Assembly (NCBI GenBank): GCA_034766995.1 | Contig: CM068314.1 | Coordinates: forward strand, 24,160,608-24,224,607 | DNA length: 64,000 bases | Direction: 5' to 3' | DNA from: Acanthacorydalis orientalis | Taxonomy: Eukaryota > Arthropoda > Insecta > Megaloptera > Corydalidae | In this document: in pieces, positions 51,014-63,029 of the stretch | How the letters are laid out: every line of letters begins with the position of its first letter | Numbering within the stretch: position 1 is the first letter of the stretch | Notes under the pieces: model-generated | What the model was told of the DNA's origin: nothing | Database searches by the model: none | What the model saw: the letters and a program-made list of their open reading frames with translations, nothing else | Translations under genes and position numbers: made by a program

Positions 51014-52470
51014 GACGAGTGATACTAAATATATTCCATATTACACTTCACATGCAGATGTCATGATTTTAATAATAATAATTGTAAATAAATTCGCAAA
51101 GGACACCAAATCCCGTAATAGAAATTCTAAAAAGGAACTAATGATTTTTAATGGTTTCCCTCTTCAATCTATACTTGTAGCTTTTTACTGATAATGGATA
51201 TTCAGAAATGCAATTAATTCCATGCATTTCTGTTAATTTTATTTTTAAAAAAATAATATTAGTATAAAATGTTTATAAAATTTGAAAATATTTTTAAAGA
51301 TAATGAATGAAACAAGATTTTTTTGGTATTCAAAAATATAACCCATCATAATGTTCTCCGATATAATATTAAAAACGAAGCTGTCTAGTTTCAAAAACTG
51401 TCGAGTCATTAAAAGTAATCGAATGTCAGCTCGGTTTTATGAAAAAAAAACAGTGACATCCACTGTATATTAGTCCGAGCAACTGTTCAAGAAAGAAATA
51501 ATGAATCATCCGAAACTGGAAAATAATTTTATATAAAAACCTACACTGTTTAACTTTCTACGTGAGATACTATTGTTTCTAAGATTTTTTCAGTTTTTTA
51601 TACCTTGATGGCTGTATTAATTAAGAGAAAAAATATATTCACCAACTACACAATACATTTCCTATGTATTCTTTTTCTACTCGATTGCCTTTGTCGAAAT
51701 CTTATAGGTTGTATTAAAGTTCGGTTGAAACAGAACTAATAATGAAACATTTCATAATCAGTTTCCGTTCTTTAAACCTTCTATTTTAGTTCGTATACAA
51801 ATGTATAAACTAATAAATAAATAAATTATAATTTTAAATAAAGTAGAATTTCATTGGTAAAAGTTCATCGTTAATTCCAAGAAATATCTAAAACGTCGGT
51901 GTTACAAATATTTAAATTAGAACTACGTCGTTTGTTTCTGAGAAAAAATCATGTTATATTATCCTGATGTATTCAAACGAAAGATTTAAAAGCACGACGA
52001 GACTGGCAATTTAATGACACGTCAAACACAACTCTCAATTTATTTAAAATTGCATTTCATGTCTTTTTATTTTCGGTTAACAATGTTAAACATGTAAAGA
52101 CAATTACGTGTACTAAAAAAATAAATAAAAAAACGTTACTGTGTGTACAACACTTGTTCAATATTCAATAATAAAATTCCTGTATTACTCATTGTATGAG
52201 AATGTATACAAAATTATATCGTTACTTTTACAGAAAATGTTTCTATTTTTAGATCAAATAATTATCTGAGAATCTATTCAAAAACTGTTGATGTAGCTTA
52301 GATTCCTAATTGAATTTTATTGAATTATAAAATACTATTTAACTCTTTAGTCGAATAATATAAAGAATTGCATTGTTTAATTTATAATTTCTCGATAAAC
52401 ATCAGCTCTTAACGGATTTCCATAAAAATGTACCATTTTTTTATAAATTAAATTTGATATTATTTGTAAG
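51012..52470. other. Intronic stretch, nothing recognised
   Basis: No gene or transposon end seen. A slightly more complex patch lies at about 51340-52050. Confidence 0.5.
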
Positions 52471-52676
52471 CTGATTTAACTTAAACTTCCACACAAAAGT
52501 ATTAAAAAAAAAACGAAAAAATAAAAAAATATAAAATATTATCCCTCATTTAGTATTTTAGTTGAATTGTATTTTAGTATTGAACTAAATTTAAGAAACT
52601 AAATAAAAAGTAACATGACTTTTCTTAACCCCTGCGCCCCCTTTTCATACTTTCATGTGGAAGCCTAATTTGAAAC
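52471..52676. mobile_element. Palindromic (foldback) MITE, copy 3 of 3
   Basis: About 206 bp. Left CTGATTTAACTTAAACTTCC then ACACAAAAGTATT. Right ATACTTTCATGTGGAAGCCT then AATTTGAAAC. It shares the internal TTTAGTATTTTAGTTGAATT block with copies 1 and 2, but a C-rich insertion or substitution (ACCCCTGCGCCCCC) lies near its right arm. Unlike the other two copies it is not beside a long (TA)n tract. Confidence 0.78.
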
Positions 52677-53182
52677 ATTTAAATATTTATCTTACTAAAA
52701 TATATGATTATATATTTTAGATGGTTTTAATATTTACAGTACTTTCTGTAACTGAGTATTTTGTAAATATAGAACTGATTAAATATATTTTATCAATTTT
52801 AAAAAAATAATTCTATAAAAATTTTAACATTCGGTAACTGAAATAGAATTGAAAAATATTTTTGTTCATTTGAAAATATTTAATAATTGTTTCGAAAAAA
52901 ACACGTTCATATTTAATTTGTGCAATTTAAATATTTGTACTTTTTTAAATTAGAAATCTTTGAAAATAATACTGTTGAAAAATGTCGTTGCTTCTATAAA
53001 TATTAAATTACAATTAAAAAAAGTTATATTAATTTATCATACGACTTATGAATTTTATCACGCACATGTATGATTAAACACGGAAATAACTGAAATAATT
53101 ACATTGAATCATTCTTTTAATTAGTTATGATTAAATAACATTTTTAAATACTTTACAATACTTATTGGAATATGGTTTAAAT

Positions 53183-53469
53183 CAGGCCCGTAGTCAGGGG
53201 TAGGCTAAGAAGGGCATTACCTTCCACTTTCGCTGCTTCGTTTGCCCTCCTAATAAAATCTGAGATTTTGTGAGATTTAGAAAAAATGGAGAATCATTGG
53301 GAGAATCTTCCTAATGGGTTTACCTTGATTAAAAACATTTCTACGCGTGAAAAAATCGTTTCTATGAGCGCTATTTCTACCGTAATCCCCAACAATTTTG
53401 ACAACAAAATTATACCCTCTCAAAAATTGTGTTTTCTCCCTTTAATAGGACGATCTATCTACGGTCCTA
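53183..53469. mobile_element. Second hAT-type MITE, 287 bp, with exact 8-bp target duplication
   Basis: GTTTAAAT occurs immediately on both sides (53175-53182 and 53470-53477). The termini are a short imperfect inverted repeat: left CAGGCCCGTAGTCAGGGG, and the complement of the right TAGGACCGTAGATAGATC. The interior is more GC-rich than the flanks. It has an open + frame from 53286 that runs out through the right end, but no transposase motif. The 8-bp duplication and CAGG/TAGG ends suggest hAT. It is unrelated to the 50338 element by sequence. Confidence 0.8.
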
Positions 53470-53477
53470 GTTTAAAT

Positions 53478-54034
53478 AACAATTTTATATAATAAAACTT
53501 ACAATACATGTTATAAATTCATTCTATTCTTTATTTGAAAGGAGTTCAATCAAACAATATCATCATGTTTCATTTGTAAAATAGAAATCGAATTCGTAAT
53601 TTAAAAAGGAAGAAAATAATTAGTGAAGAAAAGTTTTAACAAAAAAATATATTCTGGAACAAGGTGCAATTTTTAAAATTAAAGGTTTCATCTTTATCAA
53701 TAAAATACTTTTCTATAATTTTACATTTATTATTAGAAGAAATGTTATTTTTTAGTAATTAAAATACTTATGTACACAATACTAATAATACAAATTCGTT
53801 GTATTCTTATATTTAAAAGACGGTTTTCACGATAGTCTATTTTGTAAGAATTATAATATTTTAAACCAGTGATTTTTAACGAGGACTACAAGAGGTGATT
53901 TAAAAATAATAATAATGTAAACAAAAATAAATAGTATATAAATTGTTAGTGATACGATACTGTCAGTGGACAATACTGTTTATAGTAATAGTAAAAGTGA
54001 CGCCATAGTTAGAGTTGCATAAATAAATTATTTA
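53478..54034. other. Intronic stretch, nothing recognised
   Basis: AT-rich DNA between two transposons. Confidence 0.5.
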
Positions 54035-54574
54035 CTAGGTTGATAGGACAAATAATTAAGGTTTTTTTTGAATTCTAACCTTAATTTATTTCAATGAAAG
54101 TGTCATTTGATCGTGTTTATGTTAATATTATTTTAAAGTTCATTTTCAGTCTGTATTTTGATAACATCGACTTTGGTTTTATTATTAATTTTGCTTCAAA
54201 TCGGTCTATTGAATTAAAGATGGAGAAGAAGCAAATAAGAGCATTTTTTGTATGAGTTCAAAACGGGTGGTAAAGTAGCAGAAACTGCTCGCAAAATTGA
54301 ACGATACTTTTGGCGTGGGTACTGTTAAGAAACGTATGGTGCAATGGTGGTTCCAAAAATGTTGTGCTGGAGACGAGAGAAAAGTTCTTCAGTTCATAAC
54401 GACCAAGTGAAGTCGTTAGTTGAATCAGAACCACGCTTAACAATTCGGGAGTTTGTATAAAAGTTAGGCGTTGATCATCCAACAGTTCTGGACCACTTAA
54501 AACAGCTAGGAAAATTACAAAACGGCATATTAATAAAACCGTCATAAACTGTAATTATTTTTCTATCAACCTAA
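54035..54574 (+). mobile_element. Internally deleted cecropia-type mariner, copy C (540 bp)
   Basis: Left end CTAGGTTGATAGGACAAATA then ATTAAGG. Right end AACTGTAATTATTTTTCTAT then CAACCTAA. TA flanks both sides (54033-54034 and 54575-54576). From about 54220 it encodes, in shifted frames, MEKKQIRAFFV, KVAETARKIER, VHNDQVKSLVESEPRLTIRE and KLGVDHPTVLDHLKQLGK, then goes directly into the right terminal repeat. As in copies A and B, only the DNA-binding part is present. Confidence 0.9.
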
Positions 54575-55879
54575 TACTTATATTTTACTTTTTATTACAA
54601 CAAGGAAACAATAGCTTTTTATCAACACATATGAATGAATTAATATGATTCAGTAAATTCTGCACATAAAAATAATTAAAAAGGACGGTATACACCCTTT
54701 GTTATAAAAATGCGCGTTTCGTTCGATAGAGTTGAGAATCATTGTTTAATAAAATTAGAAAATGTTTTAATTAATACTAGTTTCGATAACGTTATCAATA
54801 GCTCAGCTGAAATTTTAAGTTTTTTGTTAATATTGAATAAATATAAAAGCGAGAAACAAGTTAAATGAGCCTTATTTTCTAATGCGTTGCGAAGTTAACA
54901 TAAAAAATACATTTATCTTCACATCTTACATTAATGAATTCTTACAATCTATTTTAATGACACTGTCGCATTTTTACTGAAACATATAAACAGCGAAACT
55001 AAAATAAACGTTGGTAGTTTCTCAGTATTCGTTTGAAAATAATTGTCGAAACTTGCAAACAATTAATGCAGTGGGGTTAATGACAGAAACTATTCATTAT
55101 GAACAGTTGTTATTAACATTACTTACAATGCTAATTTATTTGTACTTAATGACCTCAACGCATATCATAATTGTAGAATAATCTCATTATTACTGTTCTT
55201 TGTGTATTATTGTGATAAAATGAAATAATATTTATATTTTAGGTCATGTATGTGTATATAGTTGTGTGTACCTATTATATTTAAATCTTGAACGCACAGG
55301 TCGTATTATCGCGAACAAGTTAAGTAGCTTTGGTTAACCTTTTCACATTCGTCCGTTTTAAATCAAGTGCTTCGTATTTCAGTCATGTTATTCTTAATTT
55401 TTATTTCAATCGCATCATAAAAAATGATTCACTATTGAGATAAAGACATTATATTTGAATAGCCGTTTAATAAGGTTACTTACCTTATTTGGTTGTTACC
55501 TTGTAACATTATAAAATCTGTATTTGTTTGTACACTTAAATGTAAGTAAATAAAAAATTATCAAATTATACAGATCGATTTCTATACACATTTTATGAGA
55601 TATAAATTTTTTGCGTGTGTGTAATTTTCTTAAAAATTAAATAGTTATGTATACGGCAAATATTTTAAATTGGATCGTAAAATATGAGACGCAATACACA
55701 TGTTCTTATTTTACTAGCATTGTCAGAGAATAACAACAATTTAATAGAGTGTAAAAAAACAACACGTATTTATTTACACACCATAGTTTCTTATAATTCT
55801 CTAATATGAATTTCATATAAAAGTACGAATTATGACTACATAGAATTGGAACAATGCAAACAGAAAGATTGTGACGATG

Positions 55880-56050
55880 ATAGCTAACGAACACGATGGC
55901 CTAGAATTTTGCGCCTCGACAGGCCGGTTTTTCTTGTAGTAGTGGCTGCGGCGAACGAAACTCAAGCCGTTGCTTTGCTTTCTGTTCTTGAACGTTGAAA
56001 CGCGCTGGCTGGACCAGCCCAATAGCAATATATTCCGTGTTATGATATAC
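55880..56050 (+). other. GC-rich island ending in a splice donor; candidate exon
   Basis: About 170 bases near 50% G+C, ending TATAC|GTAAGTGG with the donor GT at 56051-56052. One + frame runs without stop through LRLDRPVFLVVVVAANETQA and VALLSVLER before a stop about 60 bases before the donor, so a coding exon ending at that donor is not supported. Two overlapping minus-strand frames are also open. It may be an alternative first exon, a regulatory element or a pseudogene. I recognise no protein family in it. Confidence 0.3.
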
Positions 56051-57097
56051 GTAAGTGGAACACATCGGCTTGTAGTACACACTTCTGCAGCTGTGCAATT
56101 CATGGATCAGACATTTAATGATTCTCATGACAAATAATGTACATTCAAACTAAATATTTGAATACTTTTCGTACGTACGCATGTCAAAATGATTATTTGT
56201 TTTACTTTATCTCTGACACATTTACGTTGAATGTAATACTTCTCGAACCCAAAATATGTTCAAACATTCACGTTCGTTCGATTTGATTTTATTGAATGTA
56301 CGTTTTATAAAGTAAACTGCAGAACTTTCGTTTTAGTTCACTTTGTGTTTGTGAAACCCACTGAAACAACTTATCTTTATTACTCACGTTTTATTATTAT
56401 TGTTATTGTTTAACATTTCTCATTTGTTTTTATTGAAAAATAATCGAATAATGGAAAAGTAATTTTAAATAAATAAGGTTTGGAATAATAGGTTTCACCT
56501 TTAAATAATAAAATTAACTAATCAAAAAAGTAAATTAAATTTATTCAATTTGATATATTAATTGTGTTTACTTTTAAACTGAAACTGAATGTTCCTAGAA
56601 GAATGTTCTTGCATAGAAGTATATTTAAAAAAAATACCAGACGAATTAAATAATGGAATGGACAAATTACATCAAAGCAAAGAGAAACCAGCACTTAACT
56701 ATTTTTTTCTTTTATCAAAAAAGTCTCATAACTAATTCCTCCAGAATAAAGAAATTATTCAATTATAAAAACTAGTAGTACACCAGTTAACATTACTTAA
56801 AAATAAATTTTTATTCTGAAAACTATATTATTAGTAACATGTATGGTTTTTTTTTATAAAAAATAATTCCGTTACGAAACCATCATTTAGTAATGAATTC
56901 TGAGAGTACATTTCCAAAATCAGATTTCATTTGATTTTGAGTTTTGTAGTGTCTGAGTTTTAATCAATTTATGTAAGCGAATTAAGTAAGTTTACTTTTT
57001 AAATTAAATATTAACAAAGTAAGATTGAAAAGCTATCACAGACTAATCTTCCTCTCGCCCATAAATCACACATTTTTGATCTAAACTATTAAATAAT

Positions 57098-57224
57098 TGC
57101 TTTATTAATCATTGTTTATTAATAAAGCAGCGTTTCTGTGCCAATTTCATTACCTTCAAAGCGTTGAAATACAGAAAAACATTAAGGATCTTAAGAAATA
57201 GTTGTCTGTACCTTAACGCTTTGA
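57098..57224. repeat. Two adjacent hairpins
   Basis: TGCTTTATTAAT (57098-57109) and ATTAATAAAGCA (57118-57129) form a perfect 12-bp stem with an 8-base loop. Just downstream TCAAAGCGTT (57156-57165) and AACGCTTTGA (57215-57224) form a perfect 10-bp stem around a 49-base loop. This could be a structured intronic RNA or an old MITE. No known RNA family recognised. Confidence 0.5.
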
Positions 57225-57421
57225 GAATGATTGTTTCTTAAAATTTGCATAAACATCAATAAAAAATGATATATAACTCATTAATGAACATTTTTAATCC
57301 GACTGTATTGTGGTTTATGGGGGCAGTGAAATATTTATTTGTGAAAGTGAATTTATCTACAATGCCAAAAGCATGTTGTGAAAATTAAAATAGCTTAATA
57401 ATTATTTATACACACACACAC

Positions 57422-57424
<3 letters not shown>

Positions 57425-57474
<50 letters not shown>
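57425..57474. repeat. (TA)n microsatellite, 50 bp
   Basis: A TA run preceded by a CA tract. Confidence 0.96.
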
Positions 57475-57475
<1 letters not shown>

Positions 57476-58145
57476 TTTATGTAATTCGAATTTAAACATT
57501 TTTTTACATTTATACTTCTACTTCATTAGATCATATTTTTTTGCTGTGTAGGTAGTATAAATTGTTTCCGTTCAGCATCCGAACTTCCTCTCTTTTTTCG
57601 TGCTAATAACCTGTTAGGACATTTATTCACCTGCTTGAGCAACTAATTGTTATCTGCATGTGTATATATGTTTTTTCTTCTTTTTGTATTTAATGTTACA
57701 CAATATCTCTAATTTACAATTTTCTATTTCTTTTATATCCTCCTTCAACCTGTTTAGGCGTGCTCGTTTTCCTTGTATTTAAATATTCAGTTCATGCGGA
57801 GAAATACTTAATATTTTTTTATTGAACTTAAAAAAATCTTGAACATATCATACATTTTCTTTTATTAAAAACAATATCTTTTGACTAGAGTTAATATTAA
57901 AGTCTTTAATCATCGTTCCTTGATAATTTGCAACTTATTTAAATGTCATTCCAGTTGACTTTGCTGTCAATAACAATTTCAAAATATTGCAATGAGTTGC
58001 AGTTTTCAATTATTCAGTTGACTGAACTTCAAGCTTAATTGATTTGAAATAAAATTGTTTGTAAGATGTTTAACCGAACTGTATCCAATAAAAATATTAT
58101 AGGCGAAAACTTTGTTTTTAAAGCAAGTTCACAATTTATCCTTGA

Positions 58146-58149
<4 letters not shown>

Positions 58150-58202
<53 letters not shown>
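58150..58202. repeat. (TA)n microsatellite, 53 bp
   Basis: Perfect TA run. Confidence 0.97.
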
Positions 58203-58206
<4 letters not shown>

Positions 58207-58289
58207 CTGATGGAAGACTGAGTATTAAAACTGATTTGTCTCTACAAAGAAATAAAAACAACTCTGTTCAGAAGTTAAACTTTTCCATG

Positions 58290-58333
<44 letters not shown>
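58290..58333. repeat. Compound (TA)n-(GT)n microsatellite
   Basis: TA repeats followed by about 11 GT units. Confidence 0.96.
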
Positions 58334-59158
58334 ATGTTGCAAACTTGTTCTCCATTAAAGTATTCTGAATTAATTAAATACAGATAGTATATAAATAGTA
58401 ATTTGATAAACTGTGTGAAATAACTTTATCTGAAATTAAATTACATTTATACAGGATATTTCACGGAAATATATATACATATATGGGGCAAACTCATATT
58501 AAATTTCAATTAAATTGATTTATGTGAAACTATTTGATGGAAAATATTTTAATCATTGGCATTCTTTGTATCGATTTGTGTTATTAATATTGTAATTTGT
58601 ATTAATTAATTCATTGCATTTCACATTCTTTAAATGTTTTTTTTTATATATTTTATTTCTGTAAATGTTGTTGAATACACGATATTCAATGATTCATTGT
58701 TGTGTAGCTGAGTAAGCAGTCGGTGAGAATTCACTCTCATGCTCCTATAACTGAGCATTAAGTTTCAACTGAACTATGCATTAAATCTCTTAATTTAACA
58801 TTTTCTTTATTTCGGAACTTTGTGATTTATAATTACATTAAATTTTATAATCACATATTGACAAGTTCTCTTTTTTCGTTATCAAAATTTTCCATAATCA
58901 TCTTCAATTTTAATGAAAAAATAATAAAAATTCAAAAATATTACATAACACAAAAAAAATTTAAGTATTTTAAAATAATAAAATCTACTTCTGAATTACC
59001 TATTTATCTTGAAAACGAAGAATTTTTAGTTTATGGTCTAAAACTACGAATAAAAATTTTACTCTTGCTGAAACTAAACAGCAAACTGACTTTCTACTAT
59101 CGTTTAGCCGGTATTATTATTAAAAATCGAGCGTTCAATATTTTTAGTAATAATTCTG

Positions 59159-59161
<3 letters not shown>

Positions 59162-59231
<70 letters not shown>
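59162..59231. repeat. (TA)n tract on the left of a mariner
   Basis: A TA run of about 70 bp ending exactly at the left end of the mariner at 59232. Confidence 0.97.
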
Positions 59232-59234
<3 letters not shown>

Positions 59235-60036
59235 GAGGGTCGTTTGGTAATAGTAAAAAAGCAAATTAAACATCGTTTTTTGGAAAAAGTCGATTTTGTT
59301 TCTCTCCACTGAGGGCTGTACACTTGGTTCAACAAGTGTATAAATATGCATTACCAGCGACGATGACATACTAATTCGACGAGAATTTCTCGACACTGAG
59401 ACAAAAATTTTCAAGTTTGGGAAGAGGTAGAAGTCGGACGGGGCCAAGTCCAGAGAATAGGGTGAATGAGGAATCGATTCAAAACCTAATTCGTGCAATT
59501 TTGCCATTGCGACAGACTATTTGTTGGACGGCGCGTTGTCCTAATAAAAGAGCACTTTTTGTGCACGAATCTTGGCCGTTTTTGTTTTAGTTCTTCTTTC
59601 AAACGGTCCAATAATGTTGCATAATGGGCTCCTGATATCGTTTTTCTCTTCGTTAAGTTGTTGATCAGAATTATTCGTTGAAAATCCCAAAAAAACAGTG
59701 ACATACCAGCCGACAAAATAGTCTCGCCTTCTTCGGCGCATTTTCACCAATCGTTGTCCACTGCTTTGACTTCTAATTCGTTTCAGGGGTGTAGTGGTGG
59801 ATCCATGTTTCATCCACGTGACGAATCAACTCAAAAAGGCTTGCTCGTTTTTTCCCATTTTTGCGGCAATTGCTACAATGCTCACTACAAATATCTGTAG
59901 AACATGACCAACGCGTCGCTTCTGGATGAAATTTCGCCTATGCAAGTTTGAAAAGTGACATTTGATAGCCGTGACGTTAGCAAATGAATGGTGGCGCCAT
60001 ATCATAGAAATTTAACAAACTTATCAAACGACCCAC

Positions 60037-60039
<3 letters not shown>
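59232..60039 (-). mobile_element. N-terminally deleted mariner, third lineage (808 bp)
   Basis: Left end CACGAGGGTCGTTTGGTAAT. The complement of the right end is CGTGGGTCGTTTGATAAGTT. Both ends abut (TA)n tracts, so TA is the target. The usual length is about 1.3 kb. About 0.5 kb is missing, and the lost part is the N-terminal (DNA-binding) region of the transposase, the opposite of the cecropia-type copies. Confidence 0.88.
59270..59960 (-). pseudogene. Mariner transposase pseudogene, catalytic half
   Basis: On the minus strand the fragments read VDETWIHHYTPETN (first catalytic Asp block, intact), KSKQW, NAPKKARL, RIILINNLTKRKTISGAHYA, TLLDRLKEELKQKRPRF, then MAKLHELGFESIPHSPYSLD and LAPSDFYLFPNLKIF (third catalytic Asp block). 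The middle block around the second Asp is damaged (RTTRRPTNSLSQW where active copies carry a QDNA-type motif). At least three frameshifts and a stop after PETN make it non-functional. No N-terminal helix-turn-helix region is present. Confidence 0.88.

Positions 60040-60074
<35 letters not shown>
60040..60074. repeat. (TA)n tract on the right of a mariner
   Basis: TA run continuing directly from the mariner right end. Confidence 0.95.
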
Positions 60075-60076
<2 letters not shown>

Positions 60077-62415
60077 TGTTATACTAAAAAAACTTCGTTC
60101 TTATTAAATAAGCACTTGATAAAAAAATCTAAATGATTTAAATTACGTGTTGCATAGTTTTTATTTTATTCAAAACGATTGGAAGTTGCAGAAAAAATAT
60201 TAAGTTAATCAAAAAAATAAGTTTATAAGAAAAAATAATTATAGTGTAAAATATTTAATAAAATTAAATGCCAATTATGCAAATTTCATACAAACAACTT
60301 TCATAAAAATATGTTTTCGAATTATTTTCTTCATGCAAACTGAATGTCCATCATATAAAACCGCACCTGTCAGAAATAATTATACTTTTATAGCACATAT
60401 TCTGTACTTGTACTGTAATTAAAATAACGTTAATATTTGCTATAATTAAAAACTAGTTTTCTATCTGTTTAATAAAATGCATTGGAATTTTTCAAACGTC
60501 TATATTTTATTTATAAAAGTCGTTTTCTATTACTTTAAAGTTTTGCTAGAATTCGAATTATTTTTAGTACTAGTATATACATAGGATGTTTTTGTAACAT
60601 TTTTAAAGCATTTTTCTAATACAACAAACACGTACAAAATTAAAAATATCAGGTTATTGACATTATGATTTAATACTTGACGAATAAAAGTTTTATTTTA
60701 TATGATTTCATTTCGTATAAACTTAAAATTCTTTTAACATTTCTCACATTGAGAAAATTAGTGAAATAAAAATCTAAGCTGACATTTTACTATATATACA
60801 TTTATATATATATATATATTTGTTTATGTATACCTACGTACATACACACAAATTACACAACATGACGAATCGTTCTAAATATTTTGCTGTAGCTTGTCAC
60901 TAGGTTGATTTTGCAATGTATCTGGTATTAATAAAATTTTAAGTGCCTACTCCACTGGTCCAGATTTCAAGAGACTCAATATTTATTGTGAAAAAATGTA
61001 CTTTTTAGACCGGCGCCAGTCGCATTAAAACTCTTCTAAGTACACAATCGTATTATAAGAGCGTCATGATTTCCTTCTGTTAGTTGTTATCGTCTGAAAA
61101 TGTGTATACATGATTCATGTATGCAAATAATCCGCAATCTCTTTTATAACTCGATAACGGATATAAGTATGGAGCCAGTTGCCTGTTCTAGTGGTTTTAC
61201 CGGCGCACATTTCTACTTCGAACGGATTTTAAATGTAAATCAATGTGTAATTGACACAACAGAAAAGCTTAATCATCTATTTGTTTACAATACGTAATGT
61301 ATAACTGTTTGTGCGAACAAAGTATTTGAATATACGTTTTAGGTAAATAGTGTTTGATGTAGTTCGTTATTTGAACTGAAATATTTTCTTTTATTTTGCA
61401 AATGTAATCAGACTGAGTAAATGACTTTACTATTGTGTATACTATGTACCTTACATCTATTAGTACTTAGACGTTGAAATTGTTTGCAAAGAAGTTTTAT
61501 ACAAAGTAAAAACGTAAACACTATGACTAACACTAAATAAAAATTAAACTCAAATACACATACATGATAATCTGTATATTTTCATTAAATATATGTGATT
61601 ATAATATATTGTATTCTAACAGAAAAAAGTCTATAAAAAATATTATCACTGAATTTATATTATTGCTAACAAAAAAACATTTATAACGTTTCTGTTTACC
61701 AAACTAATATTTGATATTAATGCAAGATTCGAATGAGTCATTTGAGTATAATAAAAACGAATATAATACTTATTTTTTAAGGTGGTTGCGAGTTTCTTTG
61801 TTTTATTCTTTTCTATTAGTACTATTTTGAAAATTTCATAACGTTGCGTTACTAAACAAAATTGATTATAAAATTTAAAAATCAGTTAATAAGATTAAAT
61901 AATAAAAAATAATTTTTAATAATAAATAAACTAGGTAAAATATTTATTTACGAATTAATTTATTTTTTAAGTTACTAAGTGCAATGAAGCAGCATACGAT
62001 GTTCTAATTTAGATAATATCTGTCATCAAGATATCTTGGTATTGTTTAGTATTATTTTTAGTAAGTAACAAAAAAATTTAAATATGTTCTGAGAAAAATC
62101 TTTTATAACAGATGTGTACTGTTATTGAACTCAATTGACCATTTAAGTATTTAATAAAGTCAATCAAATATTTAACTCTAAATATAGATCTAGTCAATTT
62201 ATTATTAAGTCAGGTTAATAACCTACCTTTGTGGTATTGAATTTTGTTTTTAATTTATATTTTTTTAATAGAAATAAATTATTTTCTCATGCAATTAATA
62301 ATCTATAATAAAACAAGTGTGCATTTTAATTTTTTACACATTATTATGAACTTACCGAAAGAAATAAACAAGATATGAAATAATGTTGTAAAAAATTTTT
62401 TCTACAAAAACAAAC

Positions 62416-62456
<41 letters not shown>
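62416..62456. repeat. Compound (TA)n-(GA)n microsatellite
   Basis: A TA run followed by GA repeats. Confidence 0.95.
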
Positions 62457-62954
62457 TTTTCATCCAGATTAAAATTTACCAAACTAGATTTGTAGATTTA
62501 AAAATACCAAAACAAATACAATAACGCCAGTTTTACTCTAGAATTTTCAGTACTGAAAAAACCGCAGTAACATGTAATAAATACATAACGTCAAAGCGAC
62601 AATATTGTAAAACAAAATTAGGTAGAATTTATGATTAAAACTACTGCAAATTTTTGAACCACAGCGTATACATTATGCAATTTAAATACAACTGTTCATT
62701 TCCTTTCTGTAGGCGATAGGTGTGGACTGTACAAAGAAATTAAATGAATCGATCTCATTTTTTTCGAACAGCATCTTGCCGAAATGTAGAATGACTTGCT
62801 AAATTGATTCCGATTATTTTTTTTTTTACAACAGTTGCAGTGCATTTCCTAAACCCGTTAATGGTTCAGAAAACGAGTAAAACAACCTATTGTCGTGACC
62901 TGTCTTTGGATAAAATCTACCGTATCTTTACATGTACACATATCTATACATCCA

Positions 62955-62973
62955 TATATGTGTATATATATAT

Positions 62974-63028
<55 letters not shown>
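62955..63028. repeat. (TA)n microsatellite, about 74 bp
   Basis: TA repeats with one early ACACA interruption. Confidence 0.95.

Positions 63029-63029
<1 letters not shown>

Larger units (their letters stand above)
54575..59161. other. Intronic stretch with a GC-rich island and hairpins
   Basis: AT-rich DNA with (TA)n tracts, the GC-rich island at 55880-56050, and a hairpin cluster at 57098-57224. A + open frame at 58822-59163 (113 codons) is built of AT-rich codons, ends at a (TA)n tract and has no recognisable domain; I regard it as chance. Confidence 0.45.

Noticed and set aside
58822..59163. 113-codon + frame next to a (TA)n tract
   Set aside because: It is built of Ile, Lys, Asn, Phe and Leu codons as expected from AT-rich noncoding DNA. 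No domain, no splice context.
59541..59813. 90-codon minus frame rich in arginine (MRRRRRDYF)
   Set aside because: It is a frame-shifted reading of the mariner first catalytic block (DETWIHHYTPE lies in the adjacent frame), not a separate gene.
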